Origin: Mycolicibacterium neoaurum VKM Ac-1815D
GTDB taxonomy: Bacteria; Actinomycetota; Actinomycetes; Mycobacteriales; Mycobacteriaceae
Direction of reading: 5' to 3'
Length of the DNA stretch: 64,000 nucleotides
NCBI RefSeq assembly: GCF_000317305.3
Contig: NC_023036.2
Location: 5,022,001-5,086,000 of the forward strand
Shown piece after piece: positions 35,613 through 44,607 of this stretch. The notes under the pieces are model-generated. The model made no database searches, was not told where the DNA came from, and worked only from the letters and a program-made list of their open reading frames with translations. Both the position numbers and the translations under genes were made by a program. How positions within the stretch are numbered: the first letter of the stretch is position 1; each line of letters opens with the position of its first letter.

Positions 35613-36455
35613 CTATCCGGAGAGGTTGAAATTGCCGGACGCGCCGTACACGGCGAGCGAGATGAACAGGGTGATGGTGACGACCACGATCAGTGAGGTC
35701 CGCACGGCCTGGCCGACGGCGATGCCCACGCCGACCGGGCCGCCGGAGGCGTTGTACCCGTAGTAGGTGTGCACCAGCATGACCGCGATCGACATGACGA
35801 TCGCCTGCAGGAAGGACCACAGCAGGTCGCTCGGTATCAGGAACGTGTTGAAGTAGTGGTCGTACAGACCGGCGCTCTGGCCGTTGATGAAGACGGTGGT
35901 GAAGCGGGCCGCGAAGAAGGCTGCCAGGACCGAGAGCGAGTACAGCGGCACGATGGCGATCAGCCCGGCGATGATCCTGGTCGACACCAGATACGAGACC
36001 GCGTGCACGGCCATCGCTTCCACGGCGTCGATCTCCTCGGCCACTCGCATGGCACCCAACTGCGCAGTCGTGCCCGCACCGATGGTGGCCGCCAGCGCGA
36101 TGCCCGCGATCACGGGGGCGACGATGCGCACGTTGAGGAACGCCGAGAGGAACCCGGTCAGCGCCTCGATACCGATATTGCCCAGCGAGGAGTAGCCCTG
36201 CACGGCGATGACGCCACCGGAGGCCAACGTGAGGAATGCCGCGACGCCGACGGTGCCGCCGATCATGACCAATGCGCCCGCGCCCATGGTCATCTCGGCG
36301 ACCAGCCGGATGGTCTCCTTGCGATAGCGGGTGATGGCGTTGGGGATGTAACGCATCGACTCGCCGTAGAACAGTGCCTGCTCGCCGATGTTGTCCACCG
36401 CGCGGGGCACGCCACGGAAGAACCTGCGCAGTCGAAGTGTGGCGTCGTAACTCAT
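35613..36455 (-). CDS. yrbE4B: YrbE4B, Mce4 permease subunit
   Basis: 280 aa MlaE-family permease with five to six membrane helices and the conserved coupling motif (MRVAEEIDAVEAMAVHAVSY). YrbE4A and YrbE4B form the inner-membrane channel beneath the Mce4 hexamer, powered by MceG (encoded elsewhere). It follows yrbE4A by 4 bp. Its usual downstream neighbour mce4A is missing; the convergent island DUF1214 gene ends 8 bp away. Confidence 0.95.
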   Translation of the reverse strand: MSYDATLRLRRFFRGVPRAVDNIGEQALFYGESMRYIPNAITRYRKETIRLVAEMTMGAGALVMIGGTVGVAAFLTLASGGVIAVQGYSSLGNIGIEALTGFLSAFLNVRIVAPVIAGIALAATIGAGTTAQLGAMRVAEEIDAVEAMAVHAVSYLVSTRIIAGLIAIVPLYSLSVLAAFFAARFTTVFINGQSAGLYDHYFNTFLIPSDLLWSFLQAIVMSIAVMLVHTYYGYNASGGPVGVGIAVGQAVRTSLIVVVTITLFISLAVYGASGNFNLSG

Positions 36456-36459
36456 GCGG

Positions 36460-37224
36460 TCAGCGCTCCAGAACTCGGACGCCGACGGCGGTCAGGATGA
36501 CATTGACGACGAACAGACAGATGAAGGCGTAGACCACGGTCTCGTTGACCGCGATCCCCACGCCCTTGGGCCCGCCCTGCACCGTCAGACCGCGGTAGCA
36601 CCCGACCAGGCCGGCGAGCAGACCGAACAGCAGCGCCTTGAACATGGCGAGCACCAGCTCGCCCAGTCCGGTCAGGATGGTCAACCCGTTGATGAACGCA
36701 CCCGGGTTGACACCCTGAAGGAACACCGAGAACACGTAGCCGCCCGACAGACCGATCGCGCACACCAGCCCGTTGAGCAGCACCGCGACGAATGTCGATG
36801 CCAGCACACGCGGCACCACCAGACGCTGGATCGGATCGATGCCGAGCACCCGCATCGCATCGATCTCCTCGCGGATGGTGCGTGCACCCAGATCGGCACA
36901 GATCGCCGTCGCACCGGCTCCGGCGACCACCAGCACGGTCACCACCGGCCCCAGCTGGGTGATGGTGCCGAACGCGGTGCCGGCTCCGGAGAGGTCGGCG
37001 GCACCGATCTCGCGGAGCAGGATGTTGAGAGTGAAGGCGACCAGCACGGTGAACGGGATCGACACCAGCAGCGTGGGCACCAGCGAGACCCGCGCGATCA
37101 TCCAGGTCTGGTCGAGGAATTCGCGGAACTGGAACGGCCGCTGGAACATCTTGACGAACGTGTCGATGGTCATCTCGACGAACCCACCCACGGCTCGCGC
37201 CGGAGCCGAAAGCTGTTCGATCAA
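36460..37224 (-). CDS. yrbE4A: YrbE4A, Mce4 permease subunit
   Basis: 254 aa MlaE-family permease. RPFQFREFLDQTWMIARVSL and TIREEIDAMRVLGIDP are near identical to my recollection of M. tuberculosis YrbE4A. I start at TTG 37224: it gives MIEQLSAPARAV, parallel to M. tuberculosis MIQQL..., the same 254-aa length, and GGAG six bases upstream. The ATG at 37236 (258 aa) would use that GGAG inside its own coding sequence. First gene of the permease pair, behind two KstR-type boxes. Confidence 0.94.
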   Translation of the reverse strand: MIEQLSAPARAVGGFVEMTIDTFVKMFQRPFQFREFLDQTWMIARVSLVPTLLVSIPFTVLVAFTLNILLREIGAADLSGAGTAFGTITQLGPVVTVLVVAGAGATAICADLGARTIREEIDAMRVLGIDPIQRLVVPRVLASTFVAVLLNGLVCAIGLSGGYVFSVFLQGVNPGAFINGLTILTGLGELVLAMFKALLFGLLAGLVGCYRGLTVQGGPKGVGIAVNETVVYAFICLFVVNVILTAVGVRVLER

Positions 37225-37358
37225 CCTCGACTCCATTCTCGAGTGGGGCTGCCGTCCCGTCGTGGCGAAGAACCCGACAATAGCGGGAATCTGTTCGCTC
37301 CGGCGGGCTTTCCACCCCTGGTGTGCACGTCGTTCATAGTGAGCGGGCTCATAGTAAC

Positions 37359-37372
37359 TAGAACACGTTCAC
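37359..37372. promoter_or_regulatory. KstR-like box upstream of yrbE4A
   Basis: TAGAACACGTTCAC, one mismatch to consensus, 135 bp upstream of the yrbE4A TTG. The surrounding 17 bp are identical to those of the mce4A box at 19686-19702. Confidence 0.7.
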
Positions 37373-37445
37373 AGTGTCAAAGAACCGAAAAGTTCTTGGA
37401 AAACTCCCATTTTTCCTGGTCAGAGCCAGTGTGACGGATGTCATT

Positions 37446-37459
37446 CTAGAACAGGTTCT
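37446..37459. promoter_or_regulatory. KstR operator upstream of yrbE4A
   Basis: TAGAACAGGTTCTA fits TnnAACnnGTTnnA exactly and is nearly palindromic. Together with the box 87 bp away it makes a two-operator promoter region between hsd4A and yrbE4A. Confidence 0.8.
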
Positions 37460-37496
37460 AGTAGGCCCGAACCGCTGGAAATGACGTTCTCGCAGA

Positions 37497-38426
37497 TCAA
37501 GAGCCCATGAGCTCGGTGGCGGAGAAGCCGATATTCGGATCCCTTTTAGCAAAGAAGTCACCGAGCGTGGCGCTCAACGCCGCGGGGTCCCAGGCGTCAC
37601 CGACGGCATCGAACCGCTGCGCGGCCACCGGGGCCGCGACCAAGGTGACCGTGGGCCCGTACACGATGAACAGCTGCCCGTTGACATCCTCGGACGCGGG
37701 CGAGGACAGGTAGGTCACGAGCGTGACGACATGCTCCGGTGAGAGGGCATCGACCTGTCCGTCGACCAGCTCGGGTGCATCACCGAACACGCCAGCGGTC
37801 ATGGCGGTGCGGGCACGGGGCGCGATGGCATTGGCCCGCACCCCGTACCTGCTCAGCCCGCGCGCCGCCGACAGGGTCAAGGCCGTGATACCGGCCTTGG
37901 CCGCACCGTAATTGGCCTGGCCCACCGGTCCGGCGATCCCGGCTTCCGAAGAGGTGTTGACGATGCGCCCGTAGACCCGCCCTTCGGCGGAGTCCTTGGC
38001 CTTCGCCTTCCAGTACGCCGCGGCATTGCGGGTCAGCAGGAAGTGCCCGCGCAGATGCACGGCGATCACCGCGTCCCAGTCCTCGTCGGACATGTTGAAC
38101 AGCATCTTGTCCCGGGTGATGCCCGCGTTGTTGACCACGATGCCCAGTCCCCCGAGCCGGTCGGCGGTCTCGACGAGCTCGTCGGCCGTGCTGCGCGCAC
38201 TGATATCACCGGCGACGGCGACACCCTTGGACCCGACGGCCTCGATCTCGGCCAGCACATCGGAGGAGTCCAGCGCGCCGGCCATGTCGTTGACCACGAC
38301 CGTCGCACCGGCGCGCGCCAGGCCTATCGCCTCGGCACGACCGAGGCCGGCGGCCGCGCCGGTCACGACGGCAACCTTTCCGGACAGGTCGATCGGGTTG
38401 TCGTTCATCGCTGCTTCAGGGGACAC
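37497..38426 (-). CDS. hsd4A: Hsd4A, steroid/acyl-CoA SDR
   Basis: 309 aa SDR: TGAAAGLGRAEA, NNAGITRDKML, Ser in NTSSEAG and Tyr-x3-Lys in YGAAKAG. Position next to yrbE4A and fdxD equals Rv3502c (hsd4A), a KstR-regulon dehydrogenase linked to sterol side-chain beta-oxidation (17beta-HSD4-like, 3-hydroxyacyl-CoA type). The start is the GTG at 38426 with AGAGG upstream; an ATG at 38408 is possible. Confidence 0.9.
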   Translation of the reverse strand: MSPEAAMNDNPIDLSGKVAVVTGAAAGLGRAEAIGLARAGATVVVNDMAGALDSSDVLAEIEAVGSKGVAVAGDISARSTADELVETADRLGGLGIVVNNAGITRDKMLFNMSDEDWDAVIAVHLRGHFLLTRNAAAYWKAKAKDSAEGRVYGRIVNTSSEAGIAGPVGQANYGAAKAGITALTLSAARGLSRYGVRANAIAPRARTAMTAGVFGDAPELVDGQVDALSPEHVVTLVTYLSSPASEDVNGQLFIVYGPTVTLVAAPVAAQRFDAVGDAWDPAALSATLGDFFAKRDPNIGFSATELMGS

Positions 38427-38440
38427 GGTTATGAATACCT

Positions 38441-38632
38441 CTAGTCTCTACGGATCAGGGCCGCCCGAGGGCATTCGGCCACGGATTGTTCGGCCAGATC
38501 CTCCTGGCCGGCGGGTACCGGGTCGGCTTTCACCACGGCATAGTCCTCGTCATCGAGATCGAACAGGTCGGGCGCTATCCCGACACACACCGCATTACCT
38601 TCGCAGCGGTCACGGTCGACTTCTACGTGCAT
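38441..38632 (-). CDS. fdxD: FdxD, 3Fe-4S ferredoxin
   Basis: 63 aa: MHVEVDRDRCEGNAVCVGIA near the start and AECPRAALI near the end give the three-cysteine C-x5-C ... C-P pattern of single-cluster ferredoxins that feed electrons to P450s. Start at 38632 with GAGGAGG seven bases upstream. Matches Rv3503c. 14 bp before hsd4A. A likely electron donor for CYP142 and perhaps the island P450s. Confidence 0.93.
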   Translation of the reverse strand: MHVEVDRDRCEGNAVCVGIAPDLFDLDDEDYAVVKADPVPAGQEDLAEQSVAECPRAALIRRD

Positions 38633-38707
38633 GTGAACCTCCTCGCGCTCCGGGCACGGGCTGTGTGCCCCTGTGCAGGCTAACGGTACCGCCCTGGACC
38701 GCAAGAC

Positions 38708-38721
38708 TAGAACGTGTTACA
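38708..38721. promoter_or_regulatory. KstR operator between fdxD and fadE26
   Basis: TAGAACGTGTTACA fits the consensus exactly and lies in the divergent gap, able to serve both transcripts. Confidence 0.85.
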
Positions 38722-38789
38722 ACGAGCATATCGGCGGGCAATCGGTTTCGGCCGGTCGCCCCGCAACCTCAGACAGACAGGAAGCCGTC

Positions 38790-39971
38790 ATGCGGATCGG
38801 TTACACCGCCGAGCAGGAGGAGTTGCGTCGCGAACTGCGCTCGTACTTCACCAAACTGATGACCCCCGAGCGGGCCGAGGCGCTGGCGGCCAGCGATGGC
38901 GAGATGGGCCGCGGGAACGTGTACCGCGAAACCGTCGAGCAGATGGGCAAGGACGGCTGGCTCACCTTGTCCTGGCCGACCGAGTACGGCGGCCAGGCCC
39001 GCCCGCCGATGGACGGGTTGATCTTCAACGACGAAGCCGCCATCGCGAACGTGCCGGTGCCCTTCCTGACCATCAACAGCGTGGCGCCGACGATCATGCA
39101 TTTCGGCACCGAGGAACAGAAGAAGTTCTTCCTGCCGAAGATCGCAGCGGGCAAATTGCACTTCTCCATCGGCTATTCCGAGCCGGGTGCCGGCACCGAC
39201 CTCGCCTCGCTGCGCACCACGGCGGTCCACGACGGTGACGACTACGTGATCAACGGCCAGAAGATGTGGACCTCGCTGATCGCCTATGCCGACTACGTCT
39301 GGTTGGCGGTGCGCACCAATCCCGAGGCCAAGAAGCACCGCGGCATCTCGATGCTGATCGTGCCGACCACCGCCGAGGGCTTCTCCTGGACGCCCGTGCA
39401 CACGGTGTCCGGTGTGGATACCAGCGCGACCTACTACCAGGACGTGCGGGTTCCCAAGTCCGCCCTCGTCGGCGAGGAGAACGCCGGCTGGAAACTGGTC
39501 ACCAACCAGCTCAACCACGAGCGTGTCGCACTGGTCTCGGCGCAGCCGATCTTCGTGGCGCTCAACGGTGTCCGTGAGTGGGCACAGAACACCAAGGACG
39601 TCCACGGCAAGCGACTGATCGACGCCGAATGGGTGCAGTTGAACCTGGCCCGGGTACACGCCAAGGCCGAGGTGCTCAAGCTGATCAACTGGGAGCTGGC
39701 CTCGGCCACCGACGCGGCGCCGTCACCGGCCGACGCATCGGCGGCAAAGGTGTACGGCACCGAACTGGCCACCGAGGCCTACCGCCTGTTGATGGAGGTG
39801 CTGGGCACCTCGGCCACGCTGCGTTCCGGGTCACCGGGAGCCTTGCTGCGCGGCCGGATCGAGCGCATGCACCGCTCGTGCCTGATCCTCACCTTCGGCG
39901 GCGGCACCAACGAGATCCAGCGTGACATCATCGGCATGGTCGCACTCGGCCTGCCCCGAGTGAACCGATAG
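38790..39971 (+). CDS. fadE26: FadE26 (ChsE4), sterol side-chain acyl-CoA dehydrogenase
   Basis: 393 aa acyl-CoA dehydrogenase: FSIGYSEPGAGTDLASLRTT, MWTSLIAYADYVWLAVRT and LTFGGGTNEIQRDIIGMVAL. FadE26 with FadE27 forms the ChsE4-ChsE5 heterotetramer that dehydrogenates C26 sterol-CoA thioesters. The ATG at 38790 (AGGAAG upstream) begins MRIGYTAEQEELRRELRSYF. Start of a fadE26-fadE27-fadD17 operon. Confidence 0.95.
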   Translation: MRIGYTAEQEELRRELRSYFTKLMTPERAEALAASDGEMGRGNVYRETVEQMGKDGWLTLSWPTEYGGQARPPMDGLIFNDEAAIANVPVPFLTINSVAPTIMHFGTEEQKKFFLPKIAAGKLHFSIGYSEPGAGTDLASLRTTAVHDGDDYVINGQKMWTSLIAYADYVWLAVRTNPEAKKHRGISMLIVPTTAEGFSWTPVHTVSGVDTSATYYQDVRVPKSALVGEENAGWKLVTNQLNHERVALVSAQPIFVALNGVREWAQNTKDVHGKRLIDAEWVQLNLARVHAKAEVLKLINWELASATDAAPSPADASAAKVYGTELATEAYRLLMEVLGTSATLRSGSPGALLRGRIERMHRSCLILTFGGGTNEIQRDIIGMVALGLPRVNR

Positions 39972-39979
39972 GAACGACA

Positions 39980-41077
39980 ATGGATTTCACCCCAAGCGAG
40001 GCCTCGGTGGACCTGGGCGGGCTGGTCCGCACCATCACCGAGTCGGTGGTCACCAATGACCACCAGCGGATGCTCGACGGGCTCGACGAACGTTTCGACC
40101 GTGCCCTGTGGAGCAAACTGATCGAAGCCGACATCCTGTCCACCGCGGCACCGGAATCACTGGGCGGTGGCGGATTCGGCGTGCTTGAGCAGTCGGCGGT
40201 GCTGACGGCGCTGGGCAGGCAATTGGCCGCCGTGCCCTACCTGGAGTCGGCGGTGCTGGGCGCTGGTGCGCTGGCTAAATTCGGATCCGCCGCCCTGCAA
40301 GAGCAATGGGCGACTCCGGCGATCAATGGCACGTCGATCCTCACCGTCGCACTCGACGGTGAGATGGGCCAGGGCCCGGTGCAGGCCCAACCCACCGACG
40401 GCGGGTACCAGCTGACCGGATCGCGCACCCAAGTCGCCTACGGTCCGGTGGCCGACGCCTTCCTGCTGCCCGCCGACACCGACAACGGCCTCCAGGTCTT
40501 CCTGGTCACCGGCGACGACCCCGGCGTCACGGTCGCCACGCTGGACACCACCGGCCATGGCACCGTCGGCCATCTGGAGCTGAGCGCGACGCCGGTCGAT
40601 CCGAGCCGTCTGGTCGGCGGCGCGGAGGTGCTGGAGTGGCTGACCGTGCACCACGCACTGGGGCGCAGCGCCTTTCAGCTCGGCGTGCTGGAACGTGCTC
40701 TCGAACTGACCGCCATCTATGCCCGCGAACGCGAACAGTTCGACCGTCCGATCGGTAGCTTCCAGGCGGTCTCGGCCCGCCTGGCCGACGGGTACATCGA
40801 TGTCAAGGCGTTGCGTTCCACGCTGACACAGGCCGCGTGGCGATTGTCCGAGGACCATCCCGCGACGATCGATGTCGCCAGCGCCGCGTTCTGGGCCGCC
40901 GATGCCGGGCACCGTGTCGTCCACACCGCGGTGCACGTGCACGGCGGTGTGGGCATCGATCTCGACCACCCGATCCACCGGTACTTCCTGGCCGCCAAGC
41001 AGACCGAGTTCGCGGTCGGCAGCGCGACCGGCCAGTTGTTGCGTATCGGTCGCGAGCTGGCCGATACCCCCGTCTGA
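39980..41077 (+). CDS. fadE27: FadE27 (ChsE5), partner acyl-CoA dehydrogenase subunit
   Basis: 365 aa, the more divergent member of the pair, beginning MDFTPSEASVDLGGLVRTIT. C-terminal helices (VVHTAVHVHGGVGIDLDHPI) match the ACAD fold. Paired subunits of this class share one FAD site set per heterodimer. ATG preceded by AGGAACG; 8 bp after fadE26, 4 bp before fadD17. Confidence 0.94.
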   Translation: MDFTPSEASVDLGGLVRTITESVVTNDHQRMLDGLDERFDRALWSKLIEADILSTAAPESLGGGGFGVLEQSAVLTALGRQLAAVPYLESAVLGAGALAKFGSAALQEQWATPAINGTSILTVALDGEMGQGPVQAQPTDGGYQLTGSRTQVAYGPVADAFLLPADTDNGLQVFLVTGDDPGVTVATLDTTGHGTVGHLELSATPVDPSRLVGGAEVLEWLTVHHALGRSAFQLGVLERALELTAIYAREREQFDRPIGSFQAVSARLADGYIDVKALRSTLTQAAWRLSEDHPATIDVASAAFWAADAGHRVVHTAVHVHGGVGIDLDHPIHRYFLAAKQTEFAVGSATGQLLRIGRELADTPV

Positions 41078-41081
41078 GGAC

Positions 41082-42593
41082 GTGGACAACCCGACCGGCC
41101 CGACCGTGGGCGAGCTGCTCGCGCCGTTGGTCGAGGTCACCGACCGCGGCGTGCACGACGAGGAGTCGTTCACGCCGTGGCGCGACCACATCACCGCGGG
41201 CGCGGCATTGGCCGCCGCCCTGCGGGCCCGCCTGGATCCGGCGCGACCGCCCCATATCGGGGTGCTGTTGGGCAACACCAGGTTCTTCTCCTCGGTTCTG
41301 GTCGCCGCGGCATTGTCCGGCCTGGTTCCGGTCGGGCTCAACCCCACCCGGCGCGGCGCGGCGCTCGCGGCCGACGCCGAACGTGCGGACTGCCAGTTCG
41401 TGCTGGCCGATTCCGGCGCAGACGTACCCGCGGGCGTGGTCGCCGTCGACGTCGAATCCGACTCCTGGGCACGCGAACTGGCCGCACACTCCGGTACGCC
41501 GGTGACGTTCGCGCAGCTGTCCGGTGACGATCTGTTCATGCTGATCTTCACCTCGGGTACCAGCGGTGAGCCCAAGGCGGTGCAGGTGACCAACGACAAG
41601 GTCGCCTTCCCCGGCCGGATGCTGGCCGAGCGGTTCGGGCTCGGGCCCACCGATACGTGTTACCTGTCCATGCCGTTGTTCCACTCCAATGCCGTCATGG
41701 CCGGCTGGGCGGTGGGGGTCGCGGCAGGGGCGTCGATCGCCCTGCGCCGCAAATTCTCGGCCTCGCGCTTCATCCCTGATGCGCGGCGTTTCGGAGCCAC
41801 CTATGCCAACTATGTCGGCAAACCCCTGTCCTACATCCTGGCCACCCCCGAACAACCCGATGATGCCGATAATCCACTGAAGTTCTTGTACGGCAACGAG
41901 GGCGCCCCCCGCGACCTGCCGCGCTTCGCCGAGCGATTCGGCGTGCACGTGGTCGACGGTTTCGGTTCCACCGAGGGTGGTGTGGCCATCGCCCGCACCC
42001 CCGATACCCCGGACGGATCGCTCGGTCCGCTGACCGATGAGGTCGCCATCGTCGATATCGAGACCGGTGTGCCCTGCCCGCCCGGGGTGGTCGGCGAGAT
42101 CGTGAACCCGAGGGGGCCGGGTTGGTTCCGCGGCTACTACAACTCCCCCGATGCCGAGGCCGAGCGGATGTCCGGCGGTATCTATCACTCCGGTGATCTG
42201 GCCTACCGGGACGATGACGGGTACGTGTATTTCGCCGGACGACTCGGTGACTGGATGCGGGTCGACGGTGAGAATCTGGGCACCGCCCCGATCGAACGGA
42301 TCCTGCTGCGTCATCTCGATATCACCGAGGTGGCGGTCTACCCGATTCCCGACCCCGCGGTCGGTGACCGGGTGATGGCCGCGATCGTGCTCGCCGAGGG
42401 CGCGGTTTTCGACCCCGAGGCCTTCCGGGCATTCCTGGCCGATCAACCCGACCTGGGGCCCAAGCAGTGGCCGTCGTTCGTGCGAGTGGCCACCGAACTG
42501 CCCCGCACCGAAACCTTCAAGGTGCTCAAACGGGAGTTGTCCGCCCAGGCGCTGGATTGCCCTGATCCCGTCTACCCCTGCCGCCGGGGCTGA
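41082..42593 (+). CDS. fadD17: FadD17, steroid-type acyl-CoA synthetase
   Basis: 503 aa ANL-family ligase. AMP loop LIFTSGTSGEPKAV (about 150-163), DGFGSTEGG, YHSGDLAYRDDDG and RLGDWMRVDGEN. The GTG at 41082 follows fadE27 by 4 bp with GAGGA upstream. Order and length match Rv3506. It makes CoA thioesters of sterol side-chain acids; chain-length preference cannot be read from the sequence. Confidence 0.93.
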   Translation: MDNPTGPTVGELLAPLVEVTDRGVHDEESFTPWRDHITAGAALAAALRARLDPARPPHIGVLLGNTRFFSSVLVAAALSGLVPVGLNPTRRGAALAADAERADCQFVLADSGADVPAGVVAVDVESDSWARELAAHSGTPVTFAQLSGDDLFMLIFTSGTSGEPKAVQVTNDKVAFPGRMLAERFGLGPTDTCYLSMPLFHSNAVMAGWAVGVAAGASIALRRKFSASRFIPDARRFGATYANYVGKPLSYILATPEQPDDADNPLKFLYGNEGAPRDLPRFAERFGVHVVDGFGSTEGGVAIARTPDTPDGSLGPLTDEVAIVDIETGVPCPPGVVGEIVNPRGPGWFRGYYNSPDAEAERMSGGIYHSGDLAYRDDDGYVYFAGRLGDWMRVDGENLGTAPIERILLRHLDITEVAVYPIPDPAVGDRVMAAIVLAEGAVFDPEAFRAFLADQPDLGPKQWPSFVRVATELPRTETFKVLKRELSAQALDCPDPVYPCRRG

Positions 42594-42716
42594 TCCTCAA
42601 TCCCCCCGTGGACCGACTCGCAGCCGCGCTGCGGTGGGGATATGTGGGCTACGCTTCCGGTCGGAGAGCATGGCCGACGTATGCCATGAACCCGAGACCT
42701 CATGACGGAGGGTTTG

Positions 42717-43409
42717 ATGAGGACGTCTGCGCTCACCGGCGTCGCGGCACTGGCCACCGCGCTCGGCGTGCTCCTGTCCGGCTGCGGCTCGACCAAGGCC
42801 GTCGACGGCACCCCGGTCGCGGCACCGTCGACATCGGGTCGCACCTCCGCACCCCCACCGGCGCAACCCGACGAGGGCACCCCCGGCTCGTACGAGACGA
42901 TCGCCAGCTATATCAGCCAGAACGGTATCCAGGAGACACCGGTGAAGGCCGGCGATCCGGGGGCTCCCACCATCGACCTGCCCTACCCACGGGGGTGGGA
43001 GGACGCCGGCCCCGAGACACCGGACTGGGCCTACGGCGCGACGGTGTACCGCGGCCCGGAGGCCGCCGAGTACACCCCGAGCATCGTGGCGTTGATCTCC
43101 AAGCTCAGTGGCGACGTCGACCCCGCGAAGATCATCGAGCTCGCCCCCGGTGAGCTGCAGAACCTGCCGGGCTACGAGGCCATCACCGACGGCACGACCA
43201 GTCAGCTGAGCGGGTTCGACGCCTACCAACTCGCCGGGACCTGGGAACAGGACGGGCTGCGGAAATTCGTCGCCCAGAAGACCGTCGTCATCCCCGGCAG
43301 CGACGGTCTCTACGTGCTGCAGCTCAACGCGGACGGCCTGGCCGACCAGGCCGATATCCTCAGCGCGGCAACCGATGTGATCGACGCCGAAACCGTCATC
43401 ACGCCCTGA
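42717..43409 (+). CDS. LpqN/LpqT-type lipoprotein
   Basis: 230 aa. The ATG at 42717 has GGAGG five bases upstream (an ATG at 42702 is in frame). Lipobox LLSGC (Cys about residue 22), a Pro/Ser/Thr linker, then a domain with TIDLPYPRGWEDAG and AYGATVYRGPEAAEYTPSIV typical of the LpqN family. Surface-anchored, role unknown; relatives bind cell-envelope proteins. Overlaps the convergent OYE gene by 11 bp. Confidence 0.85.
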   Translation: MRTSALTGVAALATALGVLLSGCGSTKAVDGTPVAAPSTSGRTSAPPPAQPDEGTPGSYETIASYISQNGIQETPVKAGDPGAPTIDLPYPRGWEDAGPETPDWAYGATVYRGPEAAEYTPSIVALISKLSGDVDPAKIIELAPGELQNLPGYEAITDGTTSQLSGFDAYQLAGTWEQDGLRKFVAQKTVVIPGSDGLYVLQLNADGLADQADILSAATDVIDAETVITP

Positions 43410-44586
43410 GCCCGGCCGCCTCGCGCACCACGCACCGGGTACCGGTGTAGACGGTCGGCATGCACTTCATGCAGTGCACGCACAGACCGGTTGCGCGGTC
43501 GCCGCGCTCGAACCGGTTGATCAGGTCCGGTTCGCGCAGCAGAGCCCGCGCCATCGCGACGAACTCGAACCCGTCCTGCAACGCCGTGTCGACAGTCGTC
43601 AATCGGTTGACCCCGCCGAGCAGGATCAGCGGCATGCGCAGTGTGTCGCGGAACTGGCGCGCCGTGTCGACGAAGAACCCCTCCTCGAACGGATACTCAC
43701 GGAACAGCCTGCGCCCCATGACACGCAAGCCCAGCCCGACCGGGGCGGGTTGCGAGGCGATGAACTCCGCCATCGGCACCTGGCCGCGAAAGTAGTACAT
43801 CGGATTGCTCAACGAGCTTCCGCCGGTGAGTTGCAGGGCATCCAGATGCCCGTCGTCCTGCAGCAGTTTCGCCGTGACCAGGCTATCGGCGAGCCAGAAG
43901 CCGCCGGGCACACCATCATCCATGTTGAACTTCGCGGTGACCGCCACACCGTCACCGGCGGCACGGCGGACCCGTTCGGCGACGCGGCGGGCCAGTTCGG
44001 CCCGGCGCACCACGTCACCGCCGAAGGCATCGCGGCGTTTGTTGAGGTTGGGGCTGAAGAACGAACTCAACAGGTATCCGTGGCCCATGTGGATCTCGAT
44101 CGCGTCGAATCCCGCCGCCACCGCGTGCGCTGCGGCCGTGCCGAAATCGTCGACGACGGTGGCAAGTTGGGTGGCGTCGGCCGCCCCGACCCAGCCCATC
44201 GCCGGAGCGCTGAAACGCGCACTCGGCGCCAGCGTGGGCTGCCGGTTCGACAACGTGTTGGCGACCAGACCGGCATGGCCGATCTGGGCACACACCTTGG
44301 CCCCCTCGGCATGCACGATGTCGGTGAGGGTGCGCAGCGCGGCGGCGCGGGCCGCGTCCAGGACGATGGTGTCGCGGTGCACCCGTCCGCCGGGCGAAAT
44401 GGCGAGGTAGGCAACGGTCGTCATCGCGGCTCCGCCACGGGCCACCTCGGCGTGGAATGCGATGAGCTTCTCGCTCACCTGACCGCGCGGCATCACCCCC
44501 TCGAAGGTGGCGGCCTTGATGAACCTGTTCTTCAGGGTCAGAGGACCCAACGGATGCGGGGTGAACGCTTTCGATACCATTGGCAT
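43399..44586 (-). CDS. Old Yellow Enzyme-family NADH:flavin oxidoreductase
   Basis: 395 aa (393 from the second ATG at 44580). FMN barrel motifs: LKNRFIKAATFEGVMPRGQV, QIGHAG, FDAIEIHMGHGYLLSSFFSP, and a C-terminal CVHCMKCMPTVYTGTRC cysteine cluster. It lacks the large C-terminal flavodoxin/FAD domain of 2,4-dienoyl-CoA reductases. Reduces activated double bonds. An almost perfect palindrome covers its start codon, and the epimerase gene begins 21 bp away in the other direction. Confidence 0.87.
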   Translation of the reverse strand: MPMVSKAFTPHPLGPLTLKNRFIKAATFEGVMPRGQVSEKLIAFHAEVARGGAAMTTVAYLAISPGGRVHRDTIVLDAARAAALRTLTDIVHAEGAKVCAQIGHAGLVANTLSNRQPTLAPSARFSAPAMGWVGAADATQLATVVDDFGTAAAHAVAAGFDAIEIHMGHGYLLSSFFSPNLNKRRDAFGGDVVRRAELARRVAERVRRAAGDGVAVTAKFNMDDGVPGGFWLADSLVTAKLLQDDGHLDALQLTGGSSLSNPMYYFRGQVPMAEFIASQPAPVGLGLRVMGRRLFREYPFEEGFFVDTARQFRDTLRMPLILLGGVNRLTTVDTALQDGFEFVAMARALLREPDLINRFERGDRATGLCVHCMKCMPTVYTGTRCVVREAAGLRA

Positions 44587-44591
44587 CGAAA
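44569..44591. promoter_or_regulatory. 23-bp palindromic operator candidate
   Basis: Arms TTTCGAT (44569-44575) and ATCGAAA (44585-44591) are exact inverses, with CCA-T-TGG at the centre (44577-44583); only one arm base pair plus the central base break symmetry. It covers both candidate start codons of the OYE gene and lies just before the divergent epimerase. Likely bound by a TetR-type regulator, the best candidate being the one at 45544-46107. Confidence 0.6.
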
Positions 44592-44607
44592 TATACCAGG
44601 AGGTCGT

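Noticed and set aside
40157..42446. Two long minus-strand frames opposite fadE27 and fadD17
   Set aside because: Low-complexity Gly/Arg/His translations opposite genes with full catalytic motifs.
44519..44532. KstR-like AACCTGTT core within the OYE gene
   Set aside because: Only the core matches, both outer bases miss the consensus, and it lies within coding sequence.
43474..44607. Long plus-strand frame running into the epimerase gene
   Set aside because: Antisense to the OYE gene; epimerase similarity and the AGGAGG site begin only at 44608.
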